Under the pieces are notes generated by a model. It saw only the letters and a list, made by a program, of their open reading frames with translations, was not told the origin of the DNA and did no database searches. DNA of 64,000 nt from Phaeosaccion multiseriatum (lineage: Eukaryota; Ochrophyta, other classes), in assembly GCA_965112735.1 (NCBI GenBank), contig OZ218952.1, positions 1,860,001-1,924,000 of the forward strand, given 5' to 3'. Position numbers and translations under genes: made by a program. Shown in pieces: positions 24,564-37,544 of the stretch (position 1 is its first letter; each line of letters starts with the position of its first letter).

Positions 24564-25508
24564 GGAGGGAATACATGGCTGAGGGAGGAGGGAGTCGGTC
24601 TCACGCCAAAAGAGGGACGAGGAAGCACGTGGCCGTTCGTCGAGGCACAAGAGACAAGAAGGGTAACTGTCGCCATCCACCAAGAGGGTACACTGAGTGG
24701 GAAGGGACTGATCGACGGACGGACGGACGGACGGACGGACGGACTGACTGACTGACTGACTGACTGGCTGGCTGACTGACTGCTGGGCTGCCTGACTTGC
24801 GCGTCTGACTGGCTGGAGAGCTCGACGGAGAGGCAGCAGGCGGGCCTCTGTGGCCTTGGAGAGGAGCGTAGCGTCTTGCCGCATGTAGTGACTGCTTACC
24901 GTTCCCAGCCTGCTGCGGGCCGCAAACCTATGCTCTCTTGCCTCTCCGCCGGGCAAGCAAGGATAAGAGTACCGGGAGAGGTGAGAGAAACAGTTTCAGT
25001 TTCTGTGTCACGGCCCTTGACGGCTTGACGGCTGTGCGAAGTCGTTCGGCCACCGCAATTCAAGGGCGGTGCTCTAATGTGCCACCTTTCATGCCCTTGG
25101 CGGCCTCGGAGGGTCCTGCCACCCTGATGATTCATGCCTTGGTGGCAAGCAGAGAACGCGCCTCTCACAGGTTGACAAGTGGAGCCAGCCTAGAAGATTT
25201 AAAACTTGTTAGTCTTAGTGTATTTTCACAATGAAGAGACTCCGCGTCACAACGGGGAAGCGTGACCCCAACGCGTCACTCTCCGCAGCTCTTCATCTCC
25301 GGCCTTGGTACTGGGTACGTTCTACTACGCAGATCAGATGCGGTGATGGGGGGATATATAACTAGTGATGGGCATGTAAAACCCAGGGTTTGTCCTGGCT
25401 AAAACGTGGCTGTGGTAACATGGAGTCCACGTGGGATGGTTGGCGTGGGTGTGTGCGTGTGTGTGTCGACTTGTCTATAGGGGCGATAGGTAGTGTACTC
25501 AACTCAGT
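24564..25508. other. Convergent intergenic region with GACG/GACT repeats
   Basis: This lies between the EGF-like gene and the LHC gene. Tetranucleotide repeats (ggac)n, (tgac)n and tggc occupy about 24712-24800. No coding exon was recognised. A gatatataactagtg segment near 25353 is the only strongly AT-rich part. Confidence 0.5.
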
Positions 25509-27006
25509 CTATGACTGGAAGTGCTCAAGGATACCCTGGTCGGAAACTCGCTCCTGTGCCCACTGTCCTGCGCACGCCATCATTGCCAGGCGGCCGTTGT
25601 TGAGCTCCCTCTGCCTCCATGTGATGAACTCCTCGGAGTCCCTGCCCTCGCTCTGTGATGCATAGACGCAAGCAGGCGGTTCGTTAGCAACATGTTGTTT
25701 TGCAGGTTTTGCAGGTTATGGGTTTCGGGAGTGAGGGAGTGTTCAGGACGGGTAGACGGGTTGGGTTGTGTTGAGTTCTATGGCCTTTTCATCACATCTA
25801 CACGAAGTAGGGCACGTAACCACACACAACCAGCCGCAGAGGAAGTACAGGTGAAAGAGTTCAAAAGCTTCTCAAAAGCCGTCCAGTCCAACATCATGTG
25901 GCAATATCAGTTACATTGAAAGTGTGCGTTCAAGGAGGCTATATCGCCTCTCAAACAAGAGGTGTCAGATCTCGGGGTATCGTCACCTACGGCCACAACA
26001 CTACACTCAGTTCAGCAATGCGAAAACATGCCTGACATTCCTTCAGGTACACAGTTCGGCCACAGCTTTGTGTGTCGCCACTCCCTCGTCAACGAGCCCA
26101 AATCCAGACTTACCACAATGTTGAGGGGGTCGAAGCCAAAGTCTCCGGGGATGTGGTCCGGGTCCTTTGCCGCCTCAGTCTGTCCAACCTCGAACCAGCC
26201 GATGACCATGAGGAAGCCAATAGGCCAGAACCAAGGGTGCTCTGCAAGCAATGCCTGGGGGTGGTACAGGCCGGTGCCGGTAAGCCCGTCCTTGAACTGG
26301 AACAGAGGGTGGAATGACTCTCCCCACACCAGGCCAACCTAAATGGACAGAACAGGCAGGCAGGCAGGCAGGCAGGCACGTCATGGATGAGACAACGGTT
26401 CGCATGGCAGAGGCCGAAAAGGCTTGACTTTTCCACACGTGAACAAAGGTCGTTTCGCCCCCAGACCCCCCAGTCCTCTAGAAGCAACAAGCGTCTCAAC
26501 CCAACGCCCAGGCTGCCAAAGTCCCTATGCGTTTGCAAGTTCTAATCTCAGCTTCGCTTGCGGAATCTGTGGGGGGGTACGTGCGTACGCCCTTTCATTT
26601 TTTTGCCAACATGCACAACTTTAAGTGCACACTCTGCCGCACCAACCCCAAGCAACATCTCGCCCTTCAGATGGAGTCGTCAGAGCGAAAGGGCACACAC
26701 ACAAAAGAGGGGGGAAAGACGATGACTCACCGCTGCCATCATCGCCAGGCGCCCGTGCTTCAGCTCAGCCAACTCGAACTTAGCAAGGGTCTCCTCGTCG
26801 GCCCTCTCTCCCAGTCCAGCGGGGTCCCAGATGCCAAGGGGCGCAGTGGCTCCGGGCAGCTTGCTCATGTCAGCCATCATGCTAGTGGTGGCCCTGCTCG
26901 TGGTCTTCACTCCAGACTGCACAGACACGCCCGTGAAGGCGGTGGGCTGCACAAAAGCAGAGGCAGCTCCCAGGGAGGCCAGCGCAGCGACACAAGAGAC
27001 CTTCAT
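25509..27006 (-). CDS. Light-harvesting chlorophyll-binding protein, VCP/FCP type
   Basis: Minus-strand exons 27006-26731, 26338-26114 and 25652-25509 join to 214 residues. A bipartite plastid presequence (MKVSCVAALASLGAASAFVQP) has the signal peptide plus Phe cleavage site (ASAF) typical of heterokont plastid proteins. The mature part has the LHC three-helix plan: ELKHGRLAMMAAVGL in helix 1, a middle helix around PWFWPIGFLMVIGWFEVGQ, the GDFGFDPL loop, and helix 3 RELNNGRLAMMACAG. The E-x2-(H/N)-x-R signatures supply chlorophyll ligands (established). It belongs to the fucoxanthin/violaxanthin-chlorophyll a proteins of ochrophyte thylakoids; the VCP label for a eustigmatophyte is inference. 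The protein ends about 20 residues after helix 3, as is common in this family. Confidence 0.95.
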
Positions 27007-28185
27007 GACTACTAAGGGAGAGAGACGAGAAAAAAAGGGCTAGAGGAAAGGCTTTTTGGGATTGTGTGTGAAAAATCCAATCCACGTCAAGTCCTTGTCA
27101 CCCACCCCCCTGGGGAAGAGCGACTGAGCTGGAACTAAAACTGAATGGACCTGAAACTGAAACTGACACCGATTCAACACCCATGTGCACCAAGCGGAGG
27201 AGAGCGCGAGCGCTGCTGGGACGCAACTCATGCACGCGATGCCCTTCAATGCAACGCTTTCCAGTTAGGGTTTGTGGGAAAAGAAGAAGGAAGGGGTGCC
27301 CTCTTCTTTTTTTTTTGACCCTTCTCAATACTGAGGTAACAACTCGATTTTTTCGTTTTCATCCTCTCGAGCGAGTACGAGACTCTTCGGCTCCTCGCCC
27401 GCGCCAGCGCTAAAGCGCTTACCGACAGTCCCGCCGCCGTCCCCAGCAACGCATTTGCTCACTACGACGCTCCTTTCACTCCCTTCCCCTTAGCATCCCT
27501 TGCGCGCAACGCGTCGAAGCAGCTCCTGCCTACGACCCATGCCATGTTGTGATGCGTCATCAGCACGAACGGAAGGGAAGCTAGTCAGGTAGCATTCGCG
27601 GCCGTCGCTGAGCGGGTGCATGCTACCTTCCTACATGCTACTGTCGACGCGGCTCTCTCTGCTTTATACTCAATGTATGCAGGAAAACCCCGCGCATTCC
27701 CCGTCCTGCGGCACTTGCCAGGGCTATGACAGGCTATCCAGGTGCGTGAGAGAGCCCCTCCCACCCGTCGAACCCGTGGAAAAGAGGCGGTGCGGGCTTC
27801 GTGGTGAGGTGGGGCTCTCAATCACGGCAAGCGAATCACCCCCGCTAGGGGAAATGGAGCAACAGCAACACCTCTCGGGGCAATGCCCACAAACTGGTGC
27901 TGCGCCCGTGTGTGCATGTGCTTCTCCGATGTGTCCCATACTCCCCCCCACCATGCATCTTCCGTTTCCCTCCAGGCAGCCGCCTCGTGGAGCGATACCC
28001 GCCTTGGGAGTCCACGCGTCAGTAGCGCCTCGACATCGGTACCATAGCACTGCCAGAGCACACCACATGCGTCTCACACGCACGCACTCCTTCACTTTAC
28101 GAAAGGAGCTTTGTGTGTCCATTGGACAGACATTTGATCAGACACAGTCGCACCAAGCTGAGTCGCACCAAGCGGGACAGGGGCT
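27007..28185. other. Long intergenic region upstream of the LHC gene
   Basis: This 1.2 kb separates the 5' end of the LHC gene from the 3' end of the two-TM gene. Open frames in it lack recognisable motifs and show no consistent splice structure. The promoter of the LHC gene must lie here; cttctttttttttt near 27302-27317 and ctctcgagcgag near 27365 are visible but cannot be assigned. Confidence 0.45.
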
Positions 28186-28830
28186 TCAATCCTCCTTCCC
28201 CCCAGCGGTTTCGGCACGGTCGTGCCACCGAGAAACCAACGTTAACGTCGTGGCCAATAGCACTGGTGGTAGAAGGCAAAACGCTGCCACAATGTACGTG
28301 TGTCGATGAAAGGGGAAGCGGCTCTTCTTCAGCACGTAAAGAACGAGAAACACCCAAAGGGCCGTGCCCAGCACTGCGAGCAGTGCAAGCTCCTGAGACC
28401 GACCCCACAGCGAATGGCGCTCGTACTGCTGCTGACGACGCCTCCCAGTCGATACCTCCGACGCTTCCCGTACTCGCCCGCTGCGTCCCCTTCCTTCTCC
28501 TCTGCCACCTCCTCCTGCTGTGCTCCTCCTCGTCACCACATGGGGCGACTCTCCTGCTGTGCTGCGGCTGCCACCAGGAGGAGAGTCCGGAAAGAAGATC
28601 CCACCTCCAGCAGCCGGAGCTCTCCCACTCTCACTACTATTCGGCGCCGTCGTCGAGGTGGCGTAGGGCAGCATCATTGTGCTGTGCGTGGCCTGCTTGG
28701 CCGCGGCGGCGGACTGTGGTGTGAGGGCCCTGGTGAGAGCATCGTCCACCCCTCTGAGAACGGCATCCCATGCGAGGCCTAAGCTCGGGCTGTTGGGGCT
28801 TTCGCAAGGATCCCCCAAGTCCTGAGGCAT
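28186..28830 (-). CDS. Hypothetical protein with two C-terminal transmembrane helices
   Basis: A single-exon frame of 214 residues starts at ATG 28830 (MPQDLGDPCESPNSPSLG). The first 140 residues are Ser/Gly/Arg-rich and low complexity apart from an N-terminal amphipathic part (AWDAVLRGVDDALTRAL). Two hydrophobic helices follow near the C-terminus: ELALLAVLGTALWVFLVLYV and, after a short basic loop (KKSRFPFHRH), YIVAAFCLLPPVLLATTLTL. I do not recognise the family. The frame is open a little further upstream but only with non-ATG codons. It is divergently paired with MTR4, 363 bp apart. Confidence 0.6.
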   Translation of the reverse strand: MPQDLGDPCESPNSPSLGLAWDAVLRGVDDALTRALTPQSAAAAKQATHSTMMLPYATSTTAPNSSESGRAPAAGGGIFFPDSPPGGSRSTAGESPHVVTRRSTAGGGGRGEGRGRSGRVREASEVSTGRRRQQQYERHSLWGRSQELALLAVLGTALWVFLVLYVLKKSRFPFHRHTYIVAAFCLLPPVLLATTLTLVSRWHDRAETAGGKED

Positions 28831-29193
28831 TACATTACCTGTTGTGATGAATCGATGAATCAACTGTCAAGTAAAAGTAGGGCTCGATTTTTGAAGTAGA
28901 GAGAGATGGCACCAGATGGTCACGGACCTTCTCCTACTCCACGGCTCTCCCATTTTCCGGGAGATTCCCTCCCCCCACACGGTCTTGCTACTTCTCTGCA
29001 GAGCTTGGAGAATTTCTGCTCGTGTAGCACTCCAATTTCTGCTCGTGTAGCAAGTGGAGCGCGCGGGCAGCGTCTCCGAGGAAGACAAACGGACTCCCCT
29101 TCGAAAGGAGGAGGAGGGTTTGCAGAGTGCCAGGGCCTTGTGCTCCTCCTGCTGCTGCTGTTGCTGCTGCCCAGCGGGGGGGGATAGAGGATA
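28831..29193. promoter_or_regulatory. Divergent promoter region, two-TM gene / MTR4
   Basis: The two start codons point away from each other across 363 bp. A short direct repeat (atttctgctcgtgtagca) occurs at about 29012 and 29034. Confidence 0.45.
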
Positions 29194-31343
29194 ATGGATC
29201 TGGATTTGTTTGGAGCGTTCGAGGGGACGGAGACCGTCAAGCACGTCGAGGCTGTGCCGCCCGTGGCTGCCAAGGGGGAAGCTACCACGGGGGGGGAGAG
29301 AGGAGGGGCAAACCCTTCGAAGAAGCGGAGAAGAGTAGAGAACGGTGGGGGAGAACGTAGTCCTGGTGGTGGTGGTGGTGGTGGTGGTGCTGATGATGAT
29401 AGTGGTGAAGAAGAAGGAGAGGAAGGCGGATCTTTGCTGAGGAGGGCGGCAGAGGCCGCGACAACGAGCCTAGGGAGTGCGGGTCTGGTGGAGGGCGCGG
29501 ACCGCGTTGTGCAGCGAGAAGATGGAACAACAGTCAAGAGCTACAGTGTGTACCCTGCGGACTGGAAGAGGGACTCCGCTGAACTGGCAGCGGAAGAGGA
29601 GGGTGCGGGCGGCCCCACGCGACCCCCTGCCAAGACGTACCCCTTTGTGCTGGATCCGTTCCAAGCGCAGGCCATAAGCTACATTGAGAGGAATGAGAGC
29701 GTGCTGGTGTCTGCGCATACTTCAGCGGGCAAGACCGTGAATGCAGAGTACGCCATTGCCAAGAGTCTGCGGGACGGCCAAAAGGTGATTTACACGAGTC
29801 CCATCAAGGCGCTGTCCAACCAGAAGTACCGGGACCTGCAAGAAGAGTTTGGGGATGTGGGGCTCATGACCGGGGACATTACCATCAATCCTTCGGCACA
29901 GTGCCTCATCATGACCACTGAGATTCTGCGGAGTATGCTGTACCGAGGCAGTGAGATTATGCGGGAGGTGGCGTGGGTCATCTACGACGAAGTCCACTAC
30001 ATGCGGGACAAGAGCCGCGGGGTGGTGTGGGAGGAGAGCATCATCCTTCTGCCCCACAAGGTCCGCTTCGTCTTCCTCTCGGCCACCATTCCCAATGCAA
30101 AGGAGTTTGTGGGTTGGGTGGCCAAGATGCACCACCAGCCGTGCCACGTGGTGTATACCGACTACCGACCCACTCCTCTCGAGCACTACATCTTTCCACA
30201 GTCTGGCGACGGTCTGCACCTCGTGGTGGACTCTAAGGGGCGTTTCCGAGAGGACAATTTCAGCAAGGCCATGGCGTCTCTGCAGGCCACCCCGGAGGAG
30301 CAGGCAGTGGCCACGGGCAGCAGCACCGCCAAGATTAAGAAGAAGAACCAAAAGGCAGACTCCGATCTAAAGAGGATAGTGCAGGTCATCATGGAGAAGG
30401 AGTTGGACCCGGTGATTGTGTTCAGCTTCAGCAAGAAGGACTGCGAGAACTACGCCGTACAGATGAAAAAGTTTGACTTTAACACGTACGAAGAGAAAGA
30501 GCTCGTGTCGCAGGTGAGGAGAGGAGGGGGGGGGGGGCGGCTGTGGTGTGACTTGGTGACACTGAGAAGCAGGCAGAGACGGACGGTATGGGTGGACCGC
30601 GCGACCGCACTCGGCTCCACCCTCTCTCTACATTGTTCACTGACGTTCTGTTTTGCTTTCCTCCCTCCCTTCTATTTTTCCTCCACTGACGAACCCTCTA
30701 TACATGCGTACATCCGCCCTTCTCCTTCCCCACACACGGACGGGCCCACTCCCCTTTCTACCCCGTCTCTCTCTCTCTCTCTCCTCCCTCCCTCCCTCCC
30801 TCCCTCCCCACCCAGGTCTTCACCAACGCCATGGAGTCTCTGAGTGACGAGGACCGCAAACTACCTCAAGTAGAAGCCCTTCTCCCCCTGCTTAAGAGCG
30901 GCATCGGCATCCATCACGGCGGGCTGCTGCCCATCCTGAAGGAAGTGATTGAGATTCTGTTCCAGGAGCAGCTCATCAAGGTCCTCTTCGCCACAGAGAC
31001 TTTCTCTATCGGACTCAACATGCCTGCGCGCACCGTTGTCTTTACCACCACGCGCAAGTACGACGGCACCGACTTTCGATGGGTCACTTCAGGTGAGGCA
31101 GTGAGCACTGCTTGCTTCTCATTTCTTTCTGTTCACTCGCTCATCCCCGCGGGGGAATTGGGCTGTGTGCAAAGGCTGCTTACTGCCGTCCCGACGTCAA
31201 CGCTGTCTTGTCCCTCGTTTCGCTATCCGTTTTTTTGAGCCTGCTCGATACTTTGGCTCTGAACGTCCCGCACTCACACCGCATTAGAAGGAGCTTACGC
31301 TTACAATCCGCCTTTTGCCCCCCCGCACCCCCGTCTCTCTCTG

Positions 31344-31391
<48 letters not shown>

Positions 31392-33111
31392 AGGCGAATA
31401 CATCCAAATGAGTGGGAGGGCTGGGCGTCGTGGGAAGGACAAGAAGGGCACCGTGATTCAGATGCTGGAAGAAAAAATGGACCCCGCCACTTGTAAAGAC
31501 ATTCTCTACGGCGAGGCCGACGCGCTCACCAGCTCTTACCACATTGGCTACAGCATGCTTCTCAACATGATGCGAGTGGAGGGGGCAGACCCGGAGTTTT
31601 TGGTCAAGAGCTCTTTCCATCAGTACCAGCAAGAGCAGGAGGCGCCAGCCCTCGAGGCGGAGGCGGAGGAGTTGATGCAGGAGAGGGCAAGCATTGTCAT
31701 TGAGAGGGAGGAGGAGGTGCAGGAGTACTTTAAAGTGATGAGGCTTTTGCAGCAGAGCAAGAAGGAGATTCAGGACACCGTGAGGAGACCGCAGCACTGC
31801 CTGCCCTTTATGCAAGTGGGCAGAATAATAGAGGTGGAGTGGGGCAGTGGCGGCAGTGGCGGCGGCGACGGCGGCAGCGGTGGCAGTAGCAACGTGATTG
31901 AGAATAAGAAGCAGGTGCTAGAGGAAGAGGAGGAACCAAGGTTGGCTGTCGGAGCAATGGTCAATCTTCACAAGAAGGCCGGCAAGGTGGCGGGTGAGTT
32001 TGTATACACGCTGGAGATGTTGCTGCCTTGTGCAAAGAAGGGCTCTTCAGGAGCAGGGGGCAGCGCATCAGGAGGAGGGACAAGGGCTGCTGATGGGGCA
32101 CCGCAACCGCAACCTGCGCCCAGGGGGGCAAAGGCATCGGAGATTGAGTACCAGGTGGTGCCGGTGTTGCTCTCCAGTGTGATGAAGATTTGCACAATCC
32201 GTGTCAAAATGCCCAAGGATCTCAAGCAGCCGGAGAACCGAACGGCGGTGGGGAAGAGTGTCAAGGAGGTGCAGAGGCGGTTGGTGGAGCTCCCTCCCCT
32301 CGACCCGATTGAGGACATGTCTATTACCGATAAGGGCTTCGCCACGTTGGTCAACAGAGCGCAGGAGCTTCAGACAAGGCTGCTGAGTCTCAAGTTTCAC
32401 ACGGCCGAGGATCGAGCGAGTCGATTGCTGGCCTACAAGCGAAAGGACCTCTTGTTGGAGAAGGCCAAGGCCCTACGGAAGCAGTCCAAATCCATGCAGA
32501 CGGTGGCGATGCGCGACGACATGAGAAGGATGAAGCGTGTACTGAGGCGACTCGGCCACTGCGACGCCAACAACGTCATTCAGCTGAAAGGGCGGGTGGC
32601 GTGTGAGATCAACACGGCCGACGAGCTTTTGGTCACTGAGCTCATCTTTAACGGGACCTTCAGCGGCCTTTCTCCTGCGGTGACCGTGGCACTCTTGAGT
32701 TGTATGGTGGCGGAAACCAGCACGAAGGACTCCTCTGAGGGCCCACCCAACCTCCCCGAGGAGTTGCTGGCACCCTTTCGCAAGCTCCAGGACACCGCTC
32801 GGCAAGTGGCCAAGGTGCAGGTGGACTCGAAGGTCACGTTAGACACGGAGGAGTATGTCAAGGGCTTTGGGCCAGACCTGATGCAGCCCAGCTTTGCCTG
32901 GGCCAATGGCAGTAGCTTTGTGGACGTCATGGCGCTGACGGACCAGTTTGAGGGCTCTGTGGTGCGGTCAATTCGGCGGCTGGAGGAGCTGCTGCGACAG
33001 CTGAGCCAGGCCTCGCAGGCCATTGGCAACATGGAGCTCAAGAAGCTGTTTGAGGAGGGAGCGGATCTGTGCAGGCGGGGCATCATCTTTGCGGCCAGTC
33101 TCTACCTGTGA
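29194..33111 (+). CDS. MTR4: Exosome cofactor RNA helicase MTR4 (DExH box, Ski2-like)
   Basis: Exons 29194-30513, 30816-31092 and 31394-33111 join to 1104 residues. After about 110 low-complexity residues comes the Ski2-like helicase core: Q-motif region [12 protein letters not shown], motif I AHTSAGKT, Ib [12 protein letters not shown], motif II DEVH, motif [39 protein letters not shown] and [12 protein letters not shown]. The third exon encodes the stalk/arch and C-terminal helical bundle ([44 protein letters not shown]). MTR4 unwinds RNA for the nuclear exosome, in TRAMP-like complexes (established). The arch contains a Gly/Ser-rich insert around 31850-31890 and 32050-32130. The ATG at 29194 was chosen as the first in frame. 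Stops of MTR4 and the PPR gene are 184 bp apart. Confidence 0.97.
31349..31391. repeat. (CA)n microsatellite directly before MTR4 exon 3
   Basis: A CA dinucleotide tract runs almost to the cactcag acceptor of exon 3, so the polypyrimidine region of this intron is partly a CA repeat. Confidence 0.9.
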
Positions 33112-33295
33112 GGAGAGGGACGGCCTTTGGACCTTTTGCGTGTCTCGACCTTCTCTTCTTGTGTGTGTGCGTGAGCCGAGCGAAGTGCGCTTGGAAAGGG
33201 GAAGGCCCGAGGCCTATCGTTTCATTAGTTTCTTCAGGATTTAATTTTGAAACATCCAAATCAGATCAAATCCAAATCCAATTCGTTTCAATGAA

Positions 33296-36200
33296 TCAAG
33301 ACTCCCCTGCTGCTGCTTGCTGTGCCTCGGCGAGCGTCGCCAAGTGCTCCTGCTCTGCCTGCATCACCAAGCGCTCAAGTTCTTCCTGCGCCGCTTCCCT
33401 CCTCTTCTGCGCACCCTCCGGGTCTTTATCGTCCCTGAACTCATCCACATACCCATCACCGTACTCGTCCTCCTGCTGCTTACGCTTCTCCTCCCTCTCC
33501 TTCTCCTCCTCCTTCCTCAGGGCCGTCCACTCCTCCGGCTCCTGTGTGTGCACCCACTGGTCTTCAATAGTCTCCCCTCTGGCTTCTCGCTCCGCGTTCT
33601 CCTGCGTCTCTGCGGCCCTGATGGCATCAAGAGTGCTCTCAGCAGGCACGACTCCGGCCATGGACATGGCTGCCATTACATCCTCAGCAAGCTCAAAGGC
33701 CTGGCCTTGGATACACGCCACCGCGAGGGTGTTGTACACGTCCGGGTCGGTAGTAATGCCTTCGTTCACCATCTAACCAGAGAGAGAGAGAGGGGGGGGG
33801 GGGGGGGGGAGCAAGACAGAGGTTAGGACTTGATCATCATCTAACCAGGCGAAGAAAGAGGAGAGCGAGATGGGGAGGGAAGGAGGGAGATAAGGAGAGA
33901 GAGAGAGGGAGAGATAGACAGACAAGAGAGGGAGAGAAGGAGGGAGCTGTGTAATCGCGTCCCCGTGGTAACGATACCTGCCAAAGCATGACCCCTGCCT
34001 CCTCTGCGCGAGACTGCAGTAGAAGCACCTCCGTCTCCGCCCGTCCCTCCTTGACGCTCCGTTTGACCGCGTACTCGCACAATTTGCGCACAATGGGTCC
34101 GTAGCTGCCGCCATCCCTGTCCACGCGATACAACTTCATTCGCCTGAGCAGGGTCTTGGCGGCGTCCACCTTGTCGCCCAGGCAGCACGCCTCAATGACG
34201 GCATTGTACACTGCAGTGAGGGGCGGAGACACTTTGTACACCTTCACAAGCTCCAGCACCAGCAGCGCCCCCGTAACGTCCTTTGCCTCCCCGCATGCCT
34301 TGGCACAACCTACAAAGGCGTCCATGCGGATAGAGGGCGAAAGGCCTCCGTCCCCCACTCCTTCTCCGTCTCCTCCTGCCCCGCTCCCTCCTGCTTGACT
34401 CAAGGCCTGGAGCATTCGCTTCGCGGCGCGGCCCCAGGCCCCCTCACCCTCTCCCTCGTCAATTTCTTCCTCCTCTTCCCCCTTGGGCAGGAAGGACAGT
34501 ACCGCAGTCTGATAGAAATGTGCGTCGGGTTTCTCTTGCCTCCACGCCGCCTCCTCCGTCTCCAGCTGAGAAGCAATACGCACCACCATCGCTCTGTCCT
34601 TGTCCTTTGCACACCCTTGCACGACGAGTCTGTACGTTTCTAAATCGGGCCTCTGCGCGGGAGAGGCGGTAGTCGTAGTGGTAGCAGTTGTCTCGCCGCC
34701 GTTCGCGCCTCCGGCACCTGTGCCGTCCGCCGCTGCTACTGCTGCTGCCTCCATTTCCTTCAGCAGCAACCCTGCGTCGTACCGCAGACCCGCCCCTATG
34801 TACGCCTCCACCACCGCGTTGAAACTGTCGGTGGTTGGGACCACTCTCCCCTGATCACCAGCACCATCGTCACCACCACCACCACCACCACCACCACCTT
34901 CTCGCATCTCCTGCAGCAAAGCCGCCGCCTGCTGCCAAGCGCCACATTTGCAGAGTGCGCGAAGAGCCGCGTTGTAGTGTGTCACATCCACGATCTGAGG
35001 CGGGACACTTCTGAACAGCTTCATCACATCCTCCACGCTGAAGCGGGCCCTCTCCATCTCTTCCGCCTCCTTCTTCTCCTGCTCCTTCCGCCCGTCCAGC
35101 CCCCCCTCTTCCTCCTCCCCACTCTTCTTCTTCTCCTTCTCATCTGTCGGTGCCACAATCACAACCGCTTGCTGCTGTAGCTTCTTCTTGGGGTTCTTCA
35201 CATCATCCCTCCCAACCACAAACCCCTCCAAGGCCGCGAGAAAGCAAGACGCATCAGCCAGCTCGGGGGTGAGCTCCACCAGCAACTCCAAGACCTTCAC
35301 TGCCTCGAGCCTCTTGCCAGCCGCTGTACAGGCCCTGATGGCTGCGGCGTAGCAGGCCGACGAGGGTTTGATCCCCACCTTCTGCATCTCCTCAAGCATC
35401 ATGAGGGCACGCTCCCAGCGGACCCCATCTGCGCAGCTGCTGATGGCGGCAGCGTACGACACGGCGTCACCGTCGAGACCCTTTCGTTTCGTTTGGTTTA
35501 ATGTGTTGGGGAGAGGTGTATTTTTGTATGTGCGATGGAGATTAGAAGGGGGGGGAGGTGGGAGGAAGATGGGAAAGGAAGAGCAGTGGCCGAAGAGAGG
35601 GAGGGAGATGAGGAAAAGCGTGAGCAAAGGGAGGAAAGGCACAAAAGGGCCTGTAGTTTGGAACTGACGAACCTGCAGTTTCATTTGGCCAAAGAGGGAC
35701 AAGGTCTCCTGCGCGCGATTGTCTTCCCTCGACGCGAGCGTGATGGCTCCATTGTAGGTAGGGGTGGTTGGGTCGACACCCACTGTTACCATGCCTTCGA
35801 TGAGGGTCATGGCATCGGACAAGCGGCCCTTGGCGACGCATAGCTCCATGACTTGGTTGTACGTGTCAATGTCCAACTTGATGCGCTGGGCTCTGAGGGT
35901 GCTGAGGATGGTCAGAGTTCGCCGCAGGTCTCCAGCCCCGACCAAAGCCAGGACGATGAGGCCCACGCTTGCATCACCCAAGGGCACATCGGCCGCTTCC
36001 ATCTCATCAATCGTCTGTCAGACACGCCAGATGGCAGCCCATGGGTGTGGAAGGAGGGGGGTGAGGACCGGCTATAGGGGGAGTGGAACGGTTTCGCTGC
36101 CCAGAAGAAAGCGAAGTACTGCCAAGCCCCACATTTTGATGAGGACTACAATGCCGTGGGTAAAGGGAAGGAAGGAAGCGAATCCCGCAGAGACCTTCTC

Positions 36201-37377
36201 TAGGAAGGGGCTGGCTAGAGCAGCCTTGCCTCCTCCTCCTCCCCCTCTCCCACGCGGAGTGCCACCCACCCACCTGCAGGGCCTTGTCCACGTCGCCCGC
36301 CTCGACGAAGCAAGAAATAGCGGCGTTGTAGACTACTTCGGGAATACCGTTTCCTCCTAACCCTTCTACCACTCGTCGGCAGCGTGCCTTGATATCGCCA
36401 ATCGTCGCAAGGTCGGCAGCAGCGACGCAGGCTTTCATTGCAGAAATGAAGACGGAGGTATCCATCTGCAATGCGGCGGCAAAAGGCAACGAGAGGGTAG
36501 CACAATTGTAAGAGCAAGTCGTACGCTTAGCGCATAACCAGACAGACACGTTTGAAAACGACAGAGACGCCAGAGGTTCGCCCCGTAAAAGGCAACGGAG
36601 AGAAGCAGCCATCAAACCAATGGATGGCCGGGGGGACGGATGAGGATGAGGATGCAAGTACCGAATGAAAGCGGTACTCCAGCCAGTAGACACACCTCCT
36701 GTCCAAATTCTTCCATCGTGTCCAGCAGCCGCAGCGCTTTCTCTACTTCTGGGTTCGTATGCTCCTCCCTCCCGTCCTCAATGGTAGCGACTGAGGGGAA
36801 AGAGGGAGAGTGCGGTAAGTAACGGAGAGGTGTTGAGGAACTAAGCAAGGCGGTGGGTAGGGAGTCAAAAGCAAGTCTCTCTCGCAACGCCAAGGCACAG
36901 CAGTGGGAGTCGTGACAACGAGGAGTGACATCGGTTTTCACCTTCTTTTTCACCTTCATCATCTGCTGCGTCTGTGCCCACATCGAAGAACGAACTGCTC
37001 TCGAAGCGACTGATAGCTTCTGCTGTCGCTGCTGCTACTGCTGCTGCTGATGGGCTCTCGTCCCCTTGCCTCTCTTGCTCCCCCCCCACCTGCTGTTGCT
37101 GCATCCGTGTGCGACTACCCCACGACGATGCTCCCCCGGCACCACGGCTTACTCTTCCCCTCCTCCTGCTAGTACTCCCAGCCACTCTAGGAGCGACTGC
37201 AGGAGCCATAACCTCTTCCCTGCCCCCACGTGCCACTGCAACCAACGTGGGGAGGGGAGCCGCTGGGACGAATCCCACAGCCGGCTTTAAGCTTGCACTC
37301 CCCAGCAATGCCGCAGACGCAGCAGCAGCCGCTGCTGTGGTAGCAAGCCTAGAGCAGGGATTCCTTTGCTTCGTCAT
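33296..37377 (-). CDS. Plastid-targeted pentatricopeptide-repeat (PPR) protein
   Basis: Minus-strand exons 37377-36942, 36790-36696, 36465-36274, 36014-35673, 35480-33978 and 33772-33296 are in frame throughout, giving 1014 residues. The start (MTKQRNPCSRLATTAAAAAA) has a hydrophobic Ala-rich stretch then SLKPAVGFVPAAP, which resembles a heterokont signal peptide plus Phe cleavage site, so plastid import is inferred. At least eight degenerate 35-residue helical repeats are visible, for example VVYNAAISCFVEAGDVDKAL, DTYNQVMELCVAKGRLSDAM, VSYAAAISSCADGVRWERAL, THYNAALRALCKCGAWQQAA, DSFNAVVEAYIGAGLRYDAG and AVYNAVIEACCLGDKVDAAK. PPR proteins bind organelle RNA in a sequence-dependent way (established). 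The C-terminus is a charged Glu/Lys coiled coil. An upstream in-frame ATG at 37395 is an alternative start. It is divergently paired with the pyridoxal kinase fusion. Confidence 0.9.
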
Positions 37378-37544
37378 GCTGCAGGAGTTTCTCATGTCGT
37401 CGCGCAACCTCAAGACGACAGTATGGCAATGAGCGTCGCCAACTCCGGTGGAGAACAACACGACCACCAAAACCTGAACAAACACATGAAACATTATTGA
37501 AACATGTGAAGTTGCTGGGTGCCTTATTATCGTAACAATTTGTC
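37378..37544. promoter_or_regulatory. 167-bp divergent promoter region, PPR / pyridoxal kinase-HAD
   Basis: The start codons of the two divergent genes are separated by 167 bp. The region contains aaacatttgaaacatg-like repeats around 37485-37510 (a gaaacat motif twice). Confidence 0.45.

Noticed and set aside
24564-25230. Possible continuation of the EGF-like gene through the GTGAGG donor at its stop
   Set aside because: No downstream exon with EGF-type cysteines or a matching phase was found before the convergent LHC gene.
27620-28309. Plus-strand frame of 229 residues upstream of the LHC gene
   Set aside because: No recognisable motif, His/Ser/Pro-rich mix, overlaps the supported minus-strand two-TM gene at its end.
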